A DNA stretch of 64,000 nt from Tipula vernalis (Eukaryota; Arthropoda; Insecta; Diptera; Tipulidae), in the NCBI GenBank assembly GCA_958295665.1, contig OY282560.1:24387653-24451652 (forward strand), read 5' to 3'. Below, in pieces: positions 21,560 to 34,271 of this stretch. The notes below the pieces were generated by a model that was given only the letters and a program-made list of their open reading frames with translations, did no database searches and was not told the DNA's origin. The translations under genes and the position numbers were made by a program. Position 1 is the stretch's first letter. The number at the start of each line of letters is the position of its first letter.

Positions 21560-23870
21560 ACAGAGCTTTGAAGAATATTTTTAATTCAGTTATGAACTAC
21601 AAAGATCTTTATAAGACTATAGGTTAAAACGTGTGCTTCACAATGTACAAACTTGACGTTGACGGAAATTATTTCTGAATTATTAATTCAGAAATATTAT
21701 GTTGTGACCATATGCGGAAAATTCGAAATCCAGTTAAAAGCCCTACACAACATTGGGATGAATTATAAAGCTTGGTCCAGACACTGTAACGAAATGGAAG
21801 GATGAAGAACCGGTGAATACCCTACCTATTCTTGCAGAATTCCTGGATTTCCTTAATAAACGTCCTCATGCATTAAAAGGAAGAACACTAAACAAAATCA
21901 CAACATCATCAGGTACTCAAAGTATCGGATTTCGTCCTAAGCCATCACGTTCTTCAAAACTAATATTCGCTTGCGTTTTTTGTCAGATACCGGGCATCGA
22001 ATCACTAAGATGTCATTAAATTAATAAACTTCGGATTTGTAGAAATTGTTTGAACGAAATGATCACCAAATAAACAACTGTATATCGCCATTTCATTGCA
22101 ATAAGCCCGGTTGTTCAATTCGTCATCACTCACTCCTGCATCCGGATATCGCTCAGCCTCATCCCTATGCAGATCATTTAAATAAACCAACCAATACAGA
22201 GATCAATAATCATTCTGTGGGGATATCTGACAGCAACAAACAAAATGAGCTGACTTAAATTGCAGTATTCCACTCAACCGTTGAAGAATACTTCCGTTCT
22301 TCTAATGCTTATGTTTTTTTAGCAACCGCGCTTGTAATTATTTTGGATCATACGGGAACAACAATTATCGCCAGAGCGCTTCTCGACAGTGGCTTCCAAC
22401 CTAGTCTTATGACTGAAAAATTTGCAGCTCGGATTGGTGTAAGGTGCAAAACTTCAACACAACTATAATTGGAATCGAAGCTTCTTCACTATCATGTCAT
22501 TCCATGTTAGTCGTAATGATTCAAACACGAATTAATGCATATACGGCCCAAATTGACGTTCATCTGCTACAAAACCACCACAAAACTACCATGTATGCAA
22601 CACGCTGTCAATAGAAGAAACCAGTCTAAATGAGCAACTCGCCTTAACCTTGGGTACAGCCAGTGCTTCGTATCTAGCAACAAAATGTGTTTAGAAGTTA
22701 GCTGAAATTCATCAGGAACGTTATCCATCCATTCAAAGCACGGCGGGAATGGAACTTCGAAAATGGTGCGCCAACTCGCAAAACATTTTTTAGGGCACAC
22801 CTTAGGAACATCACGAAAAACTGCTTCAGCTCGAAAATGGCGATTTCATCAAGACACTTGGGATGTATTGGCAGCCAGCATCAAACATTTTCTGTTTTAA
22901 TGTCCAAGTTAAAGACAATGGAGCACGAGTTACGAAAAGAAAAGTTTTGTCGGACATAGCTCGCATATTCGATCCACTCGGGCTTACCTCACCAGTCATT
23001 ATACGAGTCAACATTTATTTACAAAAAATATGGATGCTTAAGAATGACTGCACGATCTTCAAGTTAGTCAATCAATCGGCCTACGTCACACCTACCAGTA
23101 TTAGACGGAGTTCCGGAACGTCGGAAAACTAAAGCCGCCTTGGCACGTTCATCTGCGCTGGAGGAAGTGGACCATTGCAGAGATTCCAATCACGCGGTTA
23201 TGTTCATCGCTTAATTCTCAACAAGCGGTCAAGGCAAGAAAGTTATAGGATATATGGCGACATCCAGCCATATGATCTTGTGAATGGTCTAAATTAAATA
23301 ATAAAAATAATGCAGTCTACAGGTTTTAAAGACCAGATGGTATCATTAAGGGCCAAAAGACCACTTAATCTCAAGGAATCATTAATTCCTTTATCTCCTT
23401 TCCTAGATAGTAGCGGAATCCTTCGGGTGAATGGTCGACTAAAACATTTGTCCTTCGCATATTCAAAGAAATATCCGATTTTATTGCCATCCACACATCA
23501 AATTACCTCGTCAATCCTGTCTTATTTTCATAGGAAACTTCTTCACGCAGGTCCACGTGCGTTATTGGCAGCTGTGCGGCAAGAATACTGCCAATGACCG
23601 GACGAAGGCTAGCAAAAAGGATGTGCCACAATTGCATCCTCTGTTTCTGATTTCGAGCAAAACCGTATCAGCGGAAAATAGGGGATTTCCAACCGAACGT
23701 GTTTCATGTGCCCCACTATTTTACAATGTTGGAGTCGACTTCGCAGGTCCTTTCTCTATACACTTACCAAGATACGAGGCAAAGGCCCAACAAAAAGATT
23801 CAATCATTTCCAAACTGATTGGCCTTGTTTTATTAAGCCTAGGTATAGTGATCTTTAAAAAATGGAAATA
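21560..23870 (+). mobile_element. BEL/Pao LTR retrotransposon relic (gag to integrase, broken)
   Basis: In plus-strand order, through many frame changes: gag-like sequence from about 21560 (including EFLDFLNKRPHALK near 21840), a zinc-binding segment with CNKPGCSIRHHSLLH (about 22100), an aspartic protease trace ARALLDSGFQPSLMT (about 22372), a reverse transcriptase C-terminal block TKRKVLSDIARIFDPLGL (about 22935), an integrase zinc-binding block (SPFLDSSGILRVNGRL, then KYPILLPSTHQ, about 23393-23600) and the start of the core (FPTERVSCAPLFYNVGVDFA, about 23685). The order is that of BEL/Pao elements. Most of the RT and the integrase catalytic core are missing, and no LTRs were identified. 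Dead copy. Confidence 0.85.
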
Positions 23871-23910
23871 TTAAAGTAAATATTTGAACTGATATCAGCT
23901 GGAAAGACTT

Positions 23911-24105
23911 TTAAACAATCAATTGAACCCGGAAGACTTGTAATGTTTTAAAAAATTTACGCGTATGAACTTTTGTTGCTTTTACTAAACTGCTCAACAT
24001 GCTTCTACCTGAAATTAATTTACAAGACAAACAATTCCGACAAAACTTTTGATAGTGGTCGTCGGTCAGCGAGGTCCTGTCATACCCACATATGTCGTGC
24101 GCCAT
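23911..24105 (-). other. Unrecognised short ORF with coding-like composition
   Basis: A 64-codon frame begins ATGGCGCACGACATATG after TAAC, with more G+C than its surroundings for its first 40 codons and a CRNCLSCK cysteine pair. A weak donor (TTTA|GTAAAAG) follows codon 40, so it could be a first exon. No family recognised; chance or a remnant of a mobile element are equally possible. Confidence 0.2.
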
Positions 24106-26740
24106 GTTACAAATATTTACTTAGGGTTCTAGGATTTTAATTATTCTTAATAACTAAACACTGCACTATAGAAGTACAACTCATTCACACTTAAGTTCTA
24201 CCATTATGAATCAGAAGGGCGTGGCTCCCTCTGATGTATAGCGAAGGAGTATTGCCAAGTTGTACGTCGCCGAGTTGGTTTCGTCGTGTTGACTGTCACC
24301 GAAATATTTAGCTGTAGGAAACTTATTTCAGTAAATTTGAAATTTTGAAATATCACAAAACACATATTTTGAGATTCACTGTATGGAAGTTTAGCTAATT
24401 CATGTGATTTGAGGTAAGACCAATATTCAATAAAACTAAACAACATCGATGAAATTTGATGAAAAAAGCACACGATGACTACTTATGTCCAAATGCCACA
24501 TCGACTGGTATTTATATGCTTTTTATAACGACCAAAACTTGCAAATTAAAATTAATGCAAATATGCAAATTAATAAAACATTATTTTATCCATTGTTTAG
24601 AGAATGATGCCAAAATGTGTACAGTGTTCGTTAGTTTTCTTTATATCAAAAACAGAAACAACTGTAATGCTTGGGACAATTTTTAATTAAAAGCTTGAAG
24701 ATTACCCAAATATCGACGACTGATTTGAATTTTTATACAAAGACTGTTGAAGCTCTGTTCATAGTAACGTTGGTGGCCTGTTACCTACAAGATCTGAGTA
24801 ACCAGACTACCAGTTCCATGGTTCAATAGTGGCAACTATGAGGGAACCCTAATCGAGAAACAATGGGACCTACGGGTTTAACCTATCCTTGCCATTTTAC
24901 AAGGCCGTTTTGCCAGGTTTTCTCATTAAACATAAATATCACCTTGATTGATGACAGACGATGATGGAAAGCCAATAAATATTTACGAATAAACCAGCTA
25001 ATTAAAACTGAAGCTGGCTCTAAAATTTCTAAAGATTTGAAAGAAAGACCCGAAATACGCCATCAAAACAAAAAATACAAGACCAAGTATGATAAGCCAC
25101 TAAGAAAAAAGAGGAAACAAGGTCTGATCACGCTGACAGAACTCCTTTTTGAAGACGAACTAGCAGTTAATAGACAAAATAAATGAAATTGAAGGCCAGA
25201 GAATTCCTTAACACCTTACACAATGGACCAAATGTACAGAATTCTTTTGTATGAAATTCTTACTCAGTATACTGGAGATGGAGTTGAAAAGTCTAGCACT
25301 CATAAAATGAGGGGAAAAACGGTGGACCTCAAAAAGAATTAACATAATAAAAGTCGTGGGAATAGTGCTATAAATGATGAAGCACACTAGGTTTTCCTCG
25401 GATTTTATTGCAATTTTCTAAATATTCAGAAATATGCGGAGCGCCATAATGTAGGGGTCTCAAAATTGATATTGAAGTGCGAAGAAAACTGCTCGAATCT
25501 TAGTGAAACCAAGAATTTTTTAAATTTGGGAAGACAGCAAGCATGGATCATAGTAGCGAGAAAAATATGTTTGGTGTAAAATCATTTTGGGCTGTGCTAT
25601 ATTTTAAGCAAAATTTGTGTGATCACTACATTTGTGGGGGGCACTGGTCAAATTAGTCACGCTATGCCAGCCCATATGTCAACTTTACCAGCTCGTGGTG
25701 CTCTCTGCTAATTAACAAACGAGGCTTTGACGACCGAGTAACGGCGAGATAACCGACTATCGAGAACCTAGCAAATGACGTTCTCATCCAGGTCGCAATA
25801 TCAACTCATTTTACGCAGCACAACAATAATGAGAATAATACCCAAGGTGGTACGCTTAATTATTCGGTAAATTTACCCTCTGCGGAGGTAGGTTAAATCG
25901 ATTCTGTGGTGGCCCACTCATTGCTACCAGAAACCGTGTTTGGAAGGAGGCCTATACTTGCTAACTCATCACCACACATGGTTGGCTACTCCTCTCAAGC
26001 AGATAAAGAAAAATAAATTGATGACCTTAGAAAGCAATTGAACGAAATTCAGAGTTTTACTACCCAGCTACGCTTGGGGAGCCATGCGGGAGATCAGCCA
26101 CCTCGCACTGCGGAATAAAAGATCAATTGTGCTAAACCCTGCTTAATTATCCGTCCAGTCAATATTCAGGTTCTTAATGAACCTGACAATACTGCCTCCC
26201 GGTATATGATACATACTATCTGAGATAATTGCTCTCCCTTCTAGATGTTTACTACAGCATGTAGCTCCGTTAGAAAGACGATAGCATTGGAGCCTAAGGA
26301 CTTCAAAAGGGCTGTCCCACTCCCTTATATTCCTACTCCTACCCCGTATTCTGTTTGATTTTACTCTTACAAGTTGCTGGGAATTGCAAATCGCCTGTAG
26401 GTTACCCAGCTTAACTAAATTACTGTGCCTGGTATCCAGAGTCTGCATATTTTAAACTGATTAACTCATCAGCCATTCATCCATCGGCATATGCTGTTCT
26501 ACCTTAGATTAGAGTTTTTTGTAAAGGTTTTCTCCTTTAGCGCCGTACTTTAGGCTGTGCCAAATGGCCAAAAAAGTGCCAAATGGCCTTAGTTACCAGT
26601 GGTTGCCACGAACAGGTTACCCCTTACACAATTGTACCTATCTCGCAGCTGCCTAATGCTTAGACTAGAATAGCTCACGTGATGCGCACCCTACTGGAAG
26701 GTTACGGAGCTGTTAGATTAAACTACTCCATTTTGGTCCC
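24106..26740. other. Unassigned stretch, probably decayed mobile-element sequence
   Basis: Only fragmentary frames occur. Around 25870-26130 plus-strand fragments (for example DDLRKQLNEIQ) have a gag-like coiled-coil flavour, and a minus-strand frame at 26448-26143 is open for 101 codons without recognisable domains. No confident assignment. Confidence 0.3.
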
Positions 26741-26749
26741 CCCCTCCAA

Positions 26750-27985
26750 TAGACGCCAAACCACCAAGCTCAAGATAGAAAACGCGGAGTTAAATAAGGC
26801 TCTTTAAACAAATATTCCGGTGAACCCTCCGGTTTTTATAAACAACATTAAAGAACAAAAGTACCATGCCGACAATACGCCTGGAGGTTAAAAACTAATA
26901 AAAAATCAAATAAAAAAGGAGAAGCCAAATCCTCGCCTGAAGTTGATTATAGGAACCATCAATTAGTGGAAACATTAGTAACATAACCTGATACGGGTTA
27001 TGCCTAAAGAAAACACGCCCCCGCCGATTATGGTAAGGTGCAATCAATACTAAAATCGGTGACATATAAAGAGTACCGCGTGGTGTCTCTTAACAACAAT
27101 GTATGGAAGAGTAATATGCTAGACTCCGACATCTATAGAGCATTGGCAAACAAGCTCAATGAACAAGCAAATGAATGGCACAAATACGAAAATAAGAATG
27201 ACCACAAAATCAAAGTAATGGCTCGAGGCCTTCATGCAACTTGCCCTATTGAAGACATAGTGTCGAAACGAAATAAAAGAGGGCTGCTAATAAAAAATGC
27301 AGGTAATATTCTTAAAAAAGAACGGAAAGAAAATGCTCAGTAGAGCAAAGTATTCAAAATGGGGCTTGCATTGTTGATGCTACCCTTTAATAACAAACAG
27401 AAATTTGAAGATTTTTTCAATATAAAAACTACCCTTTACATGAGATTTAAGAATGAATCACTAAGAAAAACCGGAGAATAAAATTGTACCTGCAAAACGT
27501 ATAAATTGCAAAGGGCAACATCCTGCCAACTACAGAGCTTGTGAAGTAGCTAAAACTTTACAACAATTAAGAAATAAAGCCCATCAAGTTCCACAAAATC
27601 ATGTGACATTAAATGTAATTATGTAGCATAGACCTCCTACTCCAAAACCACGAGAACGTAAAACATTCTCAGAAATTGTGCAACAGCAATCAATCAGCAC
27701 TAGTGATGGCATCCTCGAAAAAATACTGCGTAATGTAGAAACCTTAAAAATGCGATTAGCTAAACAAGAACGAGCCTTAAAAGGCTTAAATAAACGGTTA
27801 AATAACCGCCAAGTCATGGATGAAATCTCATCCATGATGTACGAGTATTAAACAAAATGACTAAAATGTTAAGAATACTCATCTGGAATGCAAATGGACA
27901 AATGCAACATTTACGACTACGTAGGGATTTGAAGATGGAATACATCAGCGAAGAAATCAAAAGACACGCGAAACAACACTTGGAC
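26750..27985 (+). pseudogene. Jockey-like element relic with collapsed ORF2
   Basis: ORF1 traces follow the same order as in the intact element at the window start: a coiled-coil fragment KLKIENAELN (about 26770), an open 101-codon core (27038-27343, containing KEYRVVSLNNNVWK and IKVMARGLHATC), only the third zinc knuckle (RINCKGQHPANYRACEV, about 27500; the first two are deleted), and the C-terminal helix ending in TAA near 27850. ORF2 starts at 27857 (MTKMLRILIWNANGQMQH) and jumps directly to the C-terminal segment RRDLKMEYISEEIKRHAKQH. About 2.4 kb holding the endonuclease and reverse transcriptase is gone. There is no poly(A) tail. It is a different family member, not a copy of the intact element. 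Confidence 0.85.
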
Positions 27986-30900
27986 CTTTCTCACTACTTG
28001 AAACATTTTAGACCTTTCTGTAGGAGTAATATTAGCGATACAATTCCTTTGTTATGTGTCTGAAAGGTTGCCGAAAATGGATGGATTTTACGAAAAATCT
28101 CAAATGTTATAGACATTTTATAAATTATAATTTTAGATTGGGCCGCACTTGTGTTTACAGTTGTGTTTCTGGATTTTTTTTTTGGGGGGATTTTCATTTT
28201 CTGTAATTTTTTTCTGGATAAGGTAGCCAACCCTTATATTAAAGTAAAGTAAATTCGTATCGATCTATAAGCCTTTCATATTTTTTTATTAATACGGTGG
28301 CAAAGCTTTAGTTGATTAATTTAAAAGATGAACTGATAATCGTATCTAATCAAGAAACAAGGCAACAAAAAGGCAATTAGGCAAATGCCCAAACAACTGG
28401 TATGGAAGAAAATCAAAGTTTATCACAATGGAATGTCTTGCGTCATTTCGGTTCAAAAAGCTTTCTAATTCTCCACCTTGACCAAAAAAACAGAGTGGCT
28501 AAAAAAAAATCCAAATCGGGCAAGCCGTGATAATATCGGTGCCAGCATCAAAATATAAATGAGTCCAGTTAGACAGATGCACAAACAAAATTGTTGGCAA
28601 TTTTTTACAGGATTTCAATAACGTTGGTCCTTGCAGACCAAAGTTAAACTACAAAAATACCAATAATAATTAAGCAACATAAAAATGGTCACCGCATATT
28701 TTGGTTGACGACTTTTTTTTTTGTGGAGGGCGGAATAAAATTACCCAAAATCATTAATTTCAACTATTACAAAAGTATGTATACACGCCTGATACACACT
28801 TTTCCAGTATCCTAATTGAACTATTCCCATTTGTAAAACTATTACCGAACATGGTTTTGTTATTGTTTTTGTATATGCTATCACATACATAGTAATCTAA
28901 TTTCCTAACTTTATGAAAAGCTCAAAAACTAAAAGAAAACAAAAAAAAAATCTTAATTAAATAAATTCTAAAGCCTATCGACTGGATAAAATATTTATAT
29001 GCAAGAATGGCAAGAGAAGGAAGAGGTTAAATATAATTTCATTTTTATGTAGCCCAAAGTGTTATTTTCTATCTTATTCTTCAATTTGTTATAAACAAAA
29101 AATACGTGGCAGGAACAACTAAAAGGTTCCGGCTTACAAAAACAAACAAAAAAAATGGGTTAGGTTTAGTGTTGTTGTTTTTATTTTCTACTCTCTGGAT
29201 AATTTAAAAGTTTAGTTTTAATTAATTTAGAATATTTATTTATTTATTTTGTGTGATATAACATCAACAACAACAAAAATAGAAGAAACGTTTTGGAAAT
29301 GTTACGTTTCAGGGCATATTGAAATTTTAGTTTTGTGAACTATAAAGTTAAAAGATTACCTCTCATATTCCTTTTTTGTTCACCTAGTTTTTGTTTTGCT
29401 TATCATAGTTTATTGTTGGATTATCATCGTTCTCTGAAGTTACTCTATCTAAACCTCCTCCAGATAAGTCATCCACATTTCCACATCATCTATCTTTCAA
29501 ATCCATTTTCGGTCCTTTGAGATGGTTAAATATTTTTATATTGTTGTTTACCATTCAAACTCTCAAACTGAACTGAATAAAGAAATTACCGCGAAAATGT
29601 AATACGCAGAAATGAATCCATACTTTGTTCCACTCAACGTGGCCATTTTCATCACACTGACCTAATTTCCGCCGAATCAATTGAGAAATGGCTTAGTTCC
29701 ATTCAAATTAGCCATTTTCGTTTCATTTATATCTCACCGAACATAGTGAAACAAACTATTTGGAAAAATTTTCATTTTAACCTAATAACAATCGATTTTC
29801 CACTTTGAATCCACGCTTTACTATCCTTTTTCAGCTTTATTTCACCTAAATGTTTATTCAACACAATACAAGAACAACAACCAATTGAAATACATTTTTT
29901 TTTTTAGTTTTAACTTCAATAATTGATTGCGGGAACATAACAACAGATCGGGAAAAGGCTGTTTTTATGCTGATAGATAAAAATGGATGGGAAGTTTTTA
30001 GCAAAACAACAAAAAAAAACGTGTGTTCGGTTATTTTAATTGGATTTTTTATTTTTTTGTTATACGAGTCGATTTTGGCGTCGAATGAGGAAAATGGGTT
30101 TTTAGATGCTGTGCTGTCCCCATAAAAATAGGGCCGCAGGTGTAGGTGTAAAATATTTGTGTAATTGATTTTAAATTTATATCGCATATAGTCGCTGTTA
30201 TATGTAGAGAAAAAGTACCGCGCCAAAAATAAAACTTGGGATTTTAATTATTAGAAAGATAAATATTTGAGTCGATAATTTATTAGGAATATTAATGATA
30301 GGGTCTAGGATTCGTTTAATTGAAGATTTTTATTGGTTTATTGCAAAATTGCTTGATTAACTCGTTGTGTATGATTTATCGTAATGTCGTTGATTTGTTT
30401 CGACAACTTTTTGAAAATAGAAAAATGCCCTTTTGCTCATCGTTATTTAAAATGATTCAACTGGAGAACTTGGTTTTTATATGTTGAAATCTCTGATAAC
30501 AAAAATGATGCCACTCAACTTTCTTTGAATGTATTTTAAAGACAAACTTTGCAATTTTTGACAAACTTTGCCATTTTTTTACGTTATTGATTAAATCTTC
30601 CTGTCTAGTAAGGTTTCCATAAATAAAAAATTCAGATTGATTTATTGTAATAGGAATTTATCCAAAACTTCTTCAGATACAATATTTATTCGTACAGCTG
30701 TTTACTATGCTTTCTCGCGGAAATTACAAGTAAAACTAAATTAAATTAATTCAATCTGATAGATAAACTCCACATCCTTTCTGAATTCTCAACTTCCTGC
30801 CCTAAATTAACTTGGATTAATTATTTAAAAATACCTTTGTATTAGGGTTAGTTTGGACATTCTGAAAAATTTATACCTCTTTCTGAATTGTATAAATTAA

Positions 30901-31275
30901 AATATTATCATTATAATTAATTCCTAAGGTATATGAGGCTCGAGCTAGTGTACGAAATGATTTTAAACTAGTAACTATCTCCTTTCTCGTCCTTTCTCTT
31001 AGTAAGTTCAATTTAGATAGACAACTATATTGGAGTTTACGTTTATCGTTAATTATTAGTTTAAAACTGAACGAGCTGACCCTTAAAACAAATTAAATTA
31101 GGCATCAAAATTAAAATGACATCATTATCAGGTTCCTGTAGCCTCGATGACAAATATATTGAAAAATAACTTAATTGTTCATTTCAATTAGCCGATTGAA
31201 TTTTTTTTTTTGACACAGGTGATATAAAAATAACCAAGATATTTCTGATATCCCACCCATAATCACATCAGCAAA
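27986..31275. other. Long AT-rich non-coding stretch
   Basis: Apart from a diverged dispersed repeat at 28480-28650, no gene, RNA or mobile element was recognised. Frames such as 30226-29858 (minus) cross homopolymer runs and show no domain. It could include an intron or intergenic DNA of a host gene outside the window. Confidence 0.4.
28480..28650. repeat. Diverged copy of the dispersed repeat found in the lectin units
   Basis: AAATCGGGCAAGCCGTGATAATATCGG (about 28512) and the tail TTACAGGATTTCAATAACGTTGGTCC align with the block at 18300-18560. Confidence 0.45.
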
Positions 31276-32966
31276 CACATCCACAAAAGTACACACCAAT
31301 ATCATATCCGCATGCATATTCACATCGACATCCACTTCCACATCCATATCCACGTCCACTTTCAAATCCAAATCCACATCGATATCCACTTCCGAATCCA
31401 CATCCACTTCCACATCCACATCCACATCCACATCAACATCCACATCCACATCCACATCCACATCCACATCCACATCCACATCCACATCCACATCCACATC
31501 CACATCCACATCCACATCCACATCCACATCCACATCCACATCCACATCCACATCCACATCCACATCCACATCCACATCCACATCCACATCCACATCCACA
31601 TCCACATCCACATCCACATCCACATCCACATCCACATCCACATCCACATCCACATCCACATCCACATCCACATCCACATCCACATCCACATCCACATCCA
31701 CATCCACATCCACATCCACATCCACATCCACATCCACATCCACATCCACATCCACATCCACATCCACATCCACATCCACATCCACATCCACATCCACATC
31801 CACATCCACATCCACATCCACATCCACATCCACATCCACATCCACATCCACATCCACATCCACATCCACATCCACATCCACATCCACATCCACATCCACA
31901 TCCACATCCACATCCACATCCACATCCACATCCACATCCACATCCACATCCACATCCACATCCACATCCACATCCACATCCACATCCACATCCACATCCA
32001 CATCCACATCCACATCCACATCCACATCCACATCCACATCCACATCCACATCCACATCCACATCCACATCCACATCCACATCCACATCCACATCCACATC
32101 CACATCCACATCCACATCCACATCCACATCCACATCCACATCCACATCCACATCCACATCCACATCCACATCCACATCCACATCCACATCCACATCCACA
32201 TCCACATCCACATCCACATCCACATCCACATCCACATCCACATCCACATCCACATCCACATCCACATCCACATCCACATCCACATCCACATCCACATCCA
32301 CATCCACATCCACATCCACATCCACATCCACATCCACATCCACATCCACATCCACATCCACATCCACATCCACATCCACATCCACATCCACATCCACATC
32401 CACATCCACATCCACATCCACATCCACATCCACATCCACATCCACATCCACATCCACATCCACATCCACATCCACATCCACATCCACATCCACATCCACA
32501 TCCACATCCACATCCACATCCACATCCACATCCACATCCACATCCACATCCACATCCACATCCACATCCACATCCACATCCACATCCACATCCACATCCA
32601 CATCCACATCCACATCCACATCCACATCCACATCCACATCCACATCCACATCCACATCCACATCCACATCCACATCCACATCCACATCCACATCCACATC
32701 CACATCCACATCCACATCCACATCCACATCCACATCCACATCCACATCCACATCCACATCCACATCCACATCCACATCCACATCCACATCCACATCCACA
32801 TCCACATCCACATCCACATCCACATCCACATCCACATCTACATCCACATCAACATCCACATCCACATCCACATCCACATCCACATCCACATCCACATCCA
32901 CATCGACATCCACATCGACATCCACATCCACATCCACATCCACATCCACATCCACATCCACATCCG
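31276..32966. repeat. (CCACAT)n hexanucleotide tract, about 1.7 kb
   Basis: From 31441 to 32838 the sequence is 233 uninterrupted perfect copies of one 6-base unit. Both edges contain variant units (GACATC, ACTTCC, AATCC, AACATC), increasing outward. The period is a multiple of three and no frame contains a stop, which creates spurious long frames (Asp-Val, Met-Trp and His-Ile repeats) on both strands; none has a start context, splice context or homology. It is a microsatellite expansion, not a gene. Confidence 0.97.
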
Positions 32967-32984
32967 ACGCATGACGGCGATCTA

Positions 32985-34269
32985 TTAGGTGTACAAATTA
33001 ATTTCCGACCGTTTTAGATAGGTGTCGCTAGTATCACTGCTTGCATATTATTCAATCGGGCAATACATGTTTTTCGGAGGTTAGATGTCAAGCTTGAATA
33101 ATTACTAGTGATATTTGTTCAAAGCGTATACAACAATGATTTTCATCTAATTGAAAATGTCGTATTTTGTGCCAAAAAAACAACATTTGCGTGAAGTTTT
33201 ACTTCATTATATTTTGTTGAAGAAAAGTGCAGTGGAAACAAATCGTTTGCTTGTAGAAGTTTACGGTGAACATGCTCCATCGAAAACAACATGCAAAGAG
33301 TGGTTTCAACGATTCAAAGTTGGTGATTTTGACGTAAGAGACAAAGAACGTGAAGGCAGACCAAGAAAATTTGAAGATACAGAATTGGAAGAATTGCTTG
33401 ATATGGACCCTTGTCAGACTGAAAAAGCAGTTGGCAGAATAGTTGAATATTACCCAACAATGTGTTTCGCAACGTATACAAGCAATGGGATTGGTTCAGA
33501 AGCTGGGAAGATGGGTGCCACACAAATTGAAAGAAAGGGACATGGAACGTCGGGAAACCATGTGCGAATTGTTGCTTCAACGACAACAAAGGAATGGGTT
33601 TTTGCATCGGATCATCACTGAAGATGAAAAATGGATCCATTATGATAATCCAAAGCGCCAACCAGCGTATGTCAAGCCAGCTAAACCAGGGCCGTCGACG
33701 CGAAAAGCAAATATCCATGGTTGGAAGGTGATGCTTTGTATTTGGTGGAATATGAAGGGTGTCGTCTATTATGAGCTGCTGAAAGAGCGTGAAACCATTA
33801 CGGGACAAGTTTATCGACGACAACTCGTGGCTTTAAAGCAAGCTCTAGCTGCAAAACGACCGGAATGGGACAAAAGACACAATAAGATTATTTTGCAACA
33901 TGACAACGCTAGGCCACATGTTCAAAAATTACTTGGACGTATCAAAAATTACTTGGACAGTCAGAACTGGGAAATTCTACCCCACCCGCCGTATTCACCA
34001 GACATTGCTCCCTCTGATTACCACTTGTTCTGGTTGATGCAATCAGCCCTGGCACAGCAGCACTTCACCTCATATGAAAACGTTAAAAAATGGATCGCCT
34101 CGAAACTACCAGACTTCTTCCTTCGGGGAATCCGTTTATTGCCTGAACGACGGGCGAAAGTTAAAGCTTCCGAAGGAGTATACTTTGAATAAAACATTCT
34201 TTCATTTTCTACACAAACTAATGTCTTTTATTTCAGTAAAAAAGGTCGGAAATTTATTTGTACACCAAA
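32985..34269 (+). mobile_element. mariner DNA transposon, 1285 bp with terminal inverted repeats
   Basis: The left end TTAGGTGTACAAATTAATTT (32985 onward, continuing CCGACC to 33010) matches the reverse complement of the right end (34244-34269) with three mismatches in 26. TA dinucleotides at 32983-32984 and 34270-34271 are the expected target duplication. Length and structure are canonical for mariner. It sits 18 bp from the end of the hexanucleotide tract. Confidence 0.93.
33157..34192 (+). pseudogene. mariner transposase, disabled by a frameshift and a stop
   Basis: The start is ATG 33157 (MSYFVPKKQHLREVLLHY). The helix-turn-helix region runs to about 33420 (KTTCKEWFQRFKVGDFDV, GRPRKFEDTELEELLDMDPC). 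A one-base insertion near 33425-33428 and TAG at 33440-33442 interrupt it. The rest is open from 33443 to the TAA at 34190-34192 with the catalytic domain: DEKWIHYDNPKR (first Asp), ILQHDNARPH (second), PPYSPDIAPSDYHLF (third). The second to third Asp spacing is 37 instead of the usual 34 because of a small insertion around 33922-33960 made of a 20-base imperfect repeat. The protein would be about 345 residues. It appears inactive as encoded. Confidence 0.9.
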
Positions 34270-34271
34270 TA

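Noticed and set aside
31276..32966. CRISPR-like or telomeric array
   Set aside because: The repeat is a continuous hexamer without spacers, and it is not the insect TTAGG telomere unit or a fly telomeric retroelement.
31171..32988. Very long open frames with Asp-Val, His-Ile and Met-Trp repeats on both strands
   Set aside because: They are produced by the stop-free hexanucleotide tract; there is no independent coding evidence on either strand.
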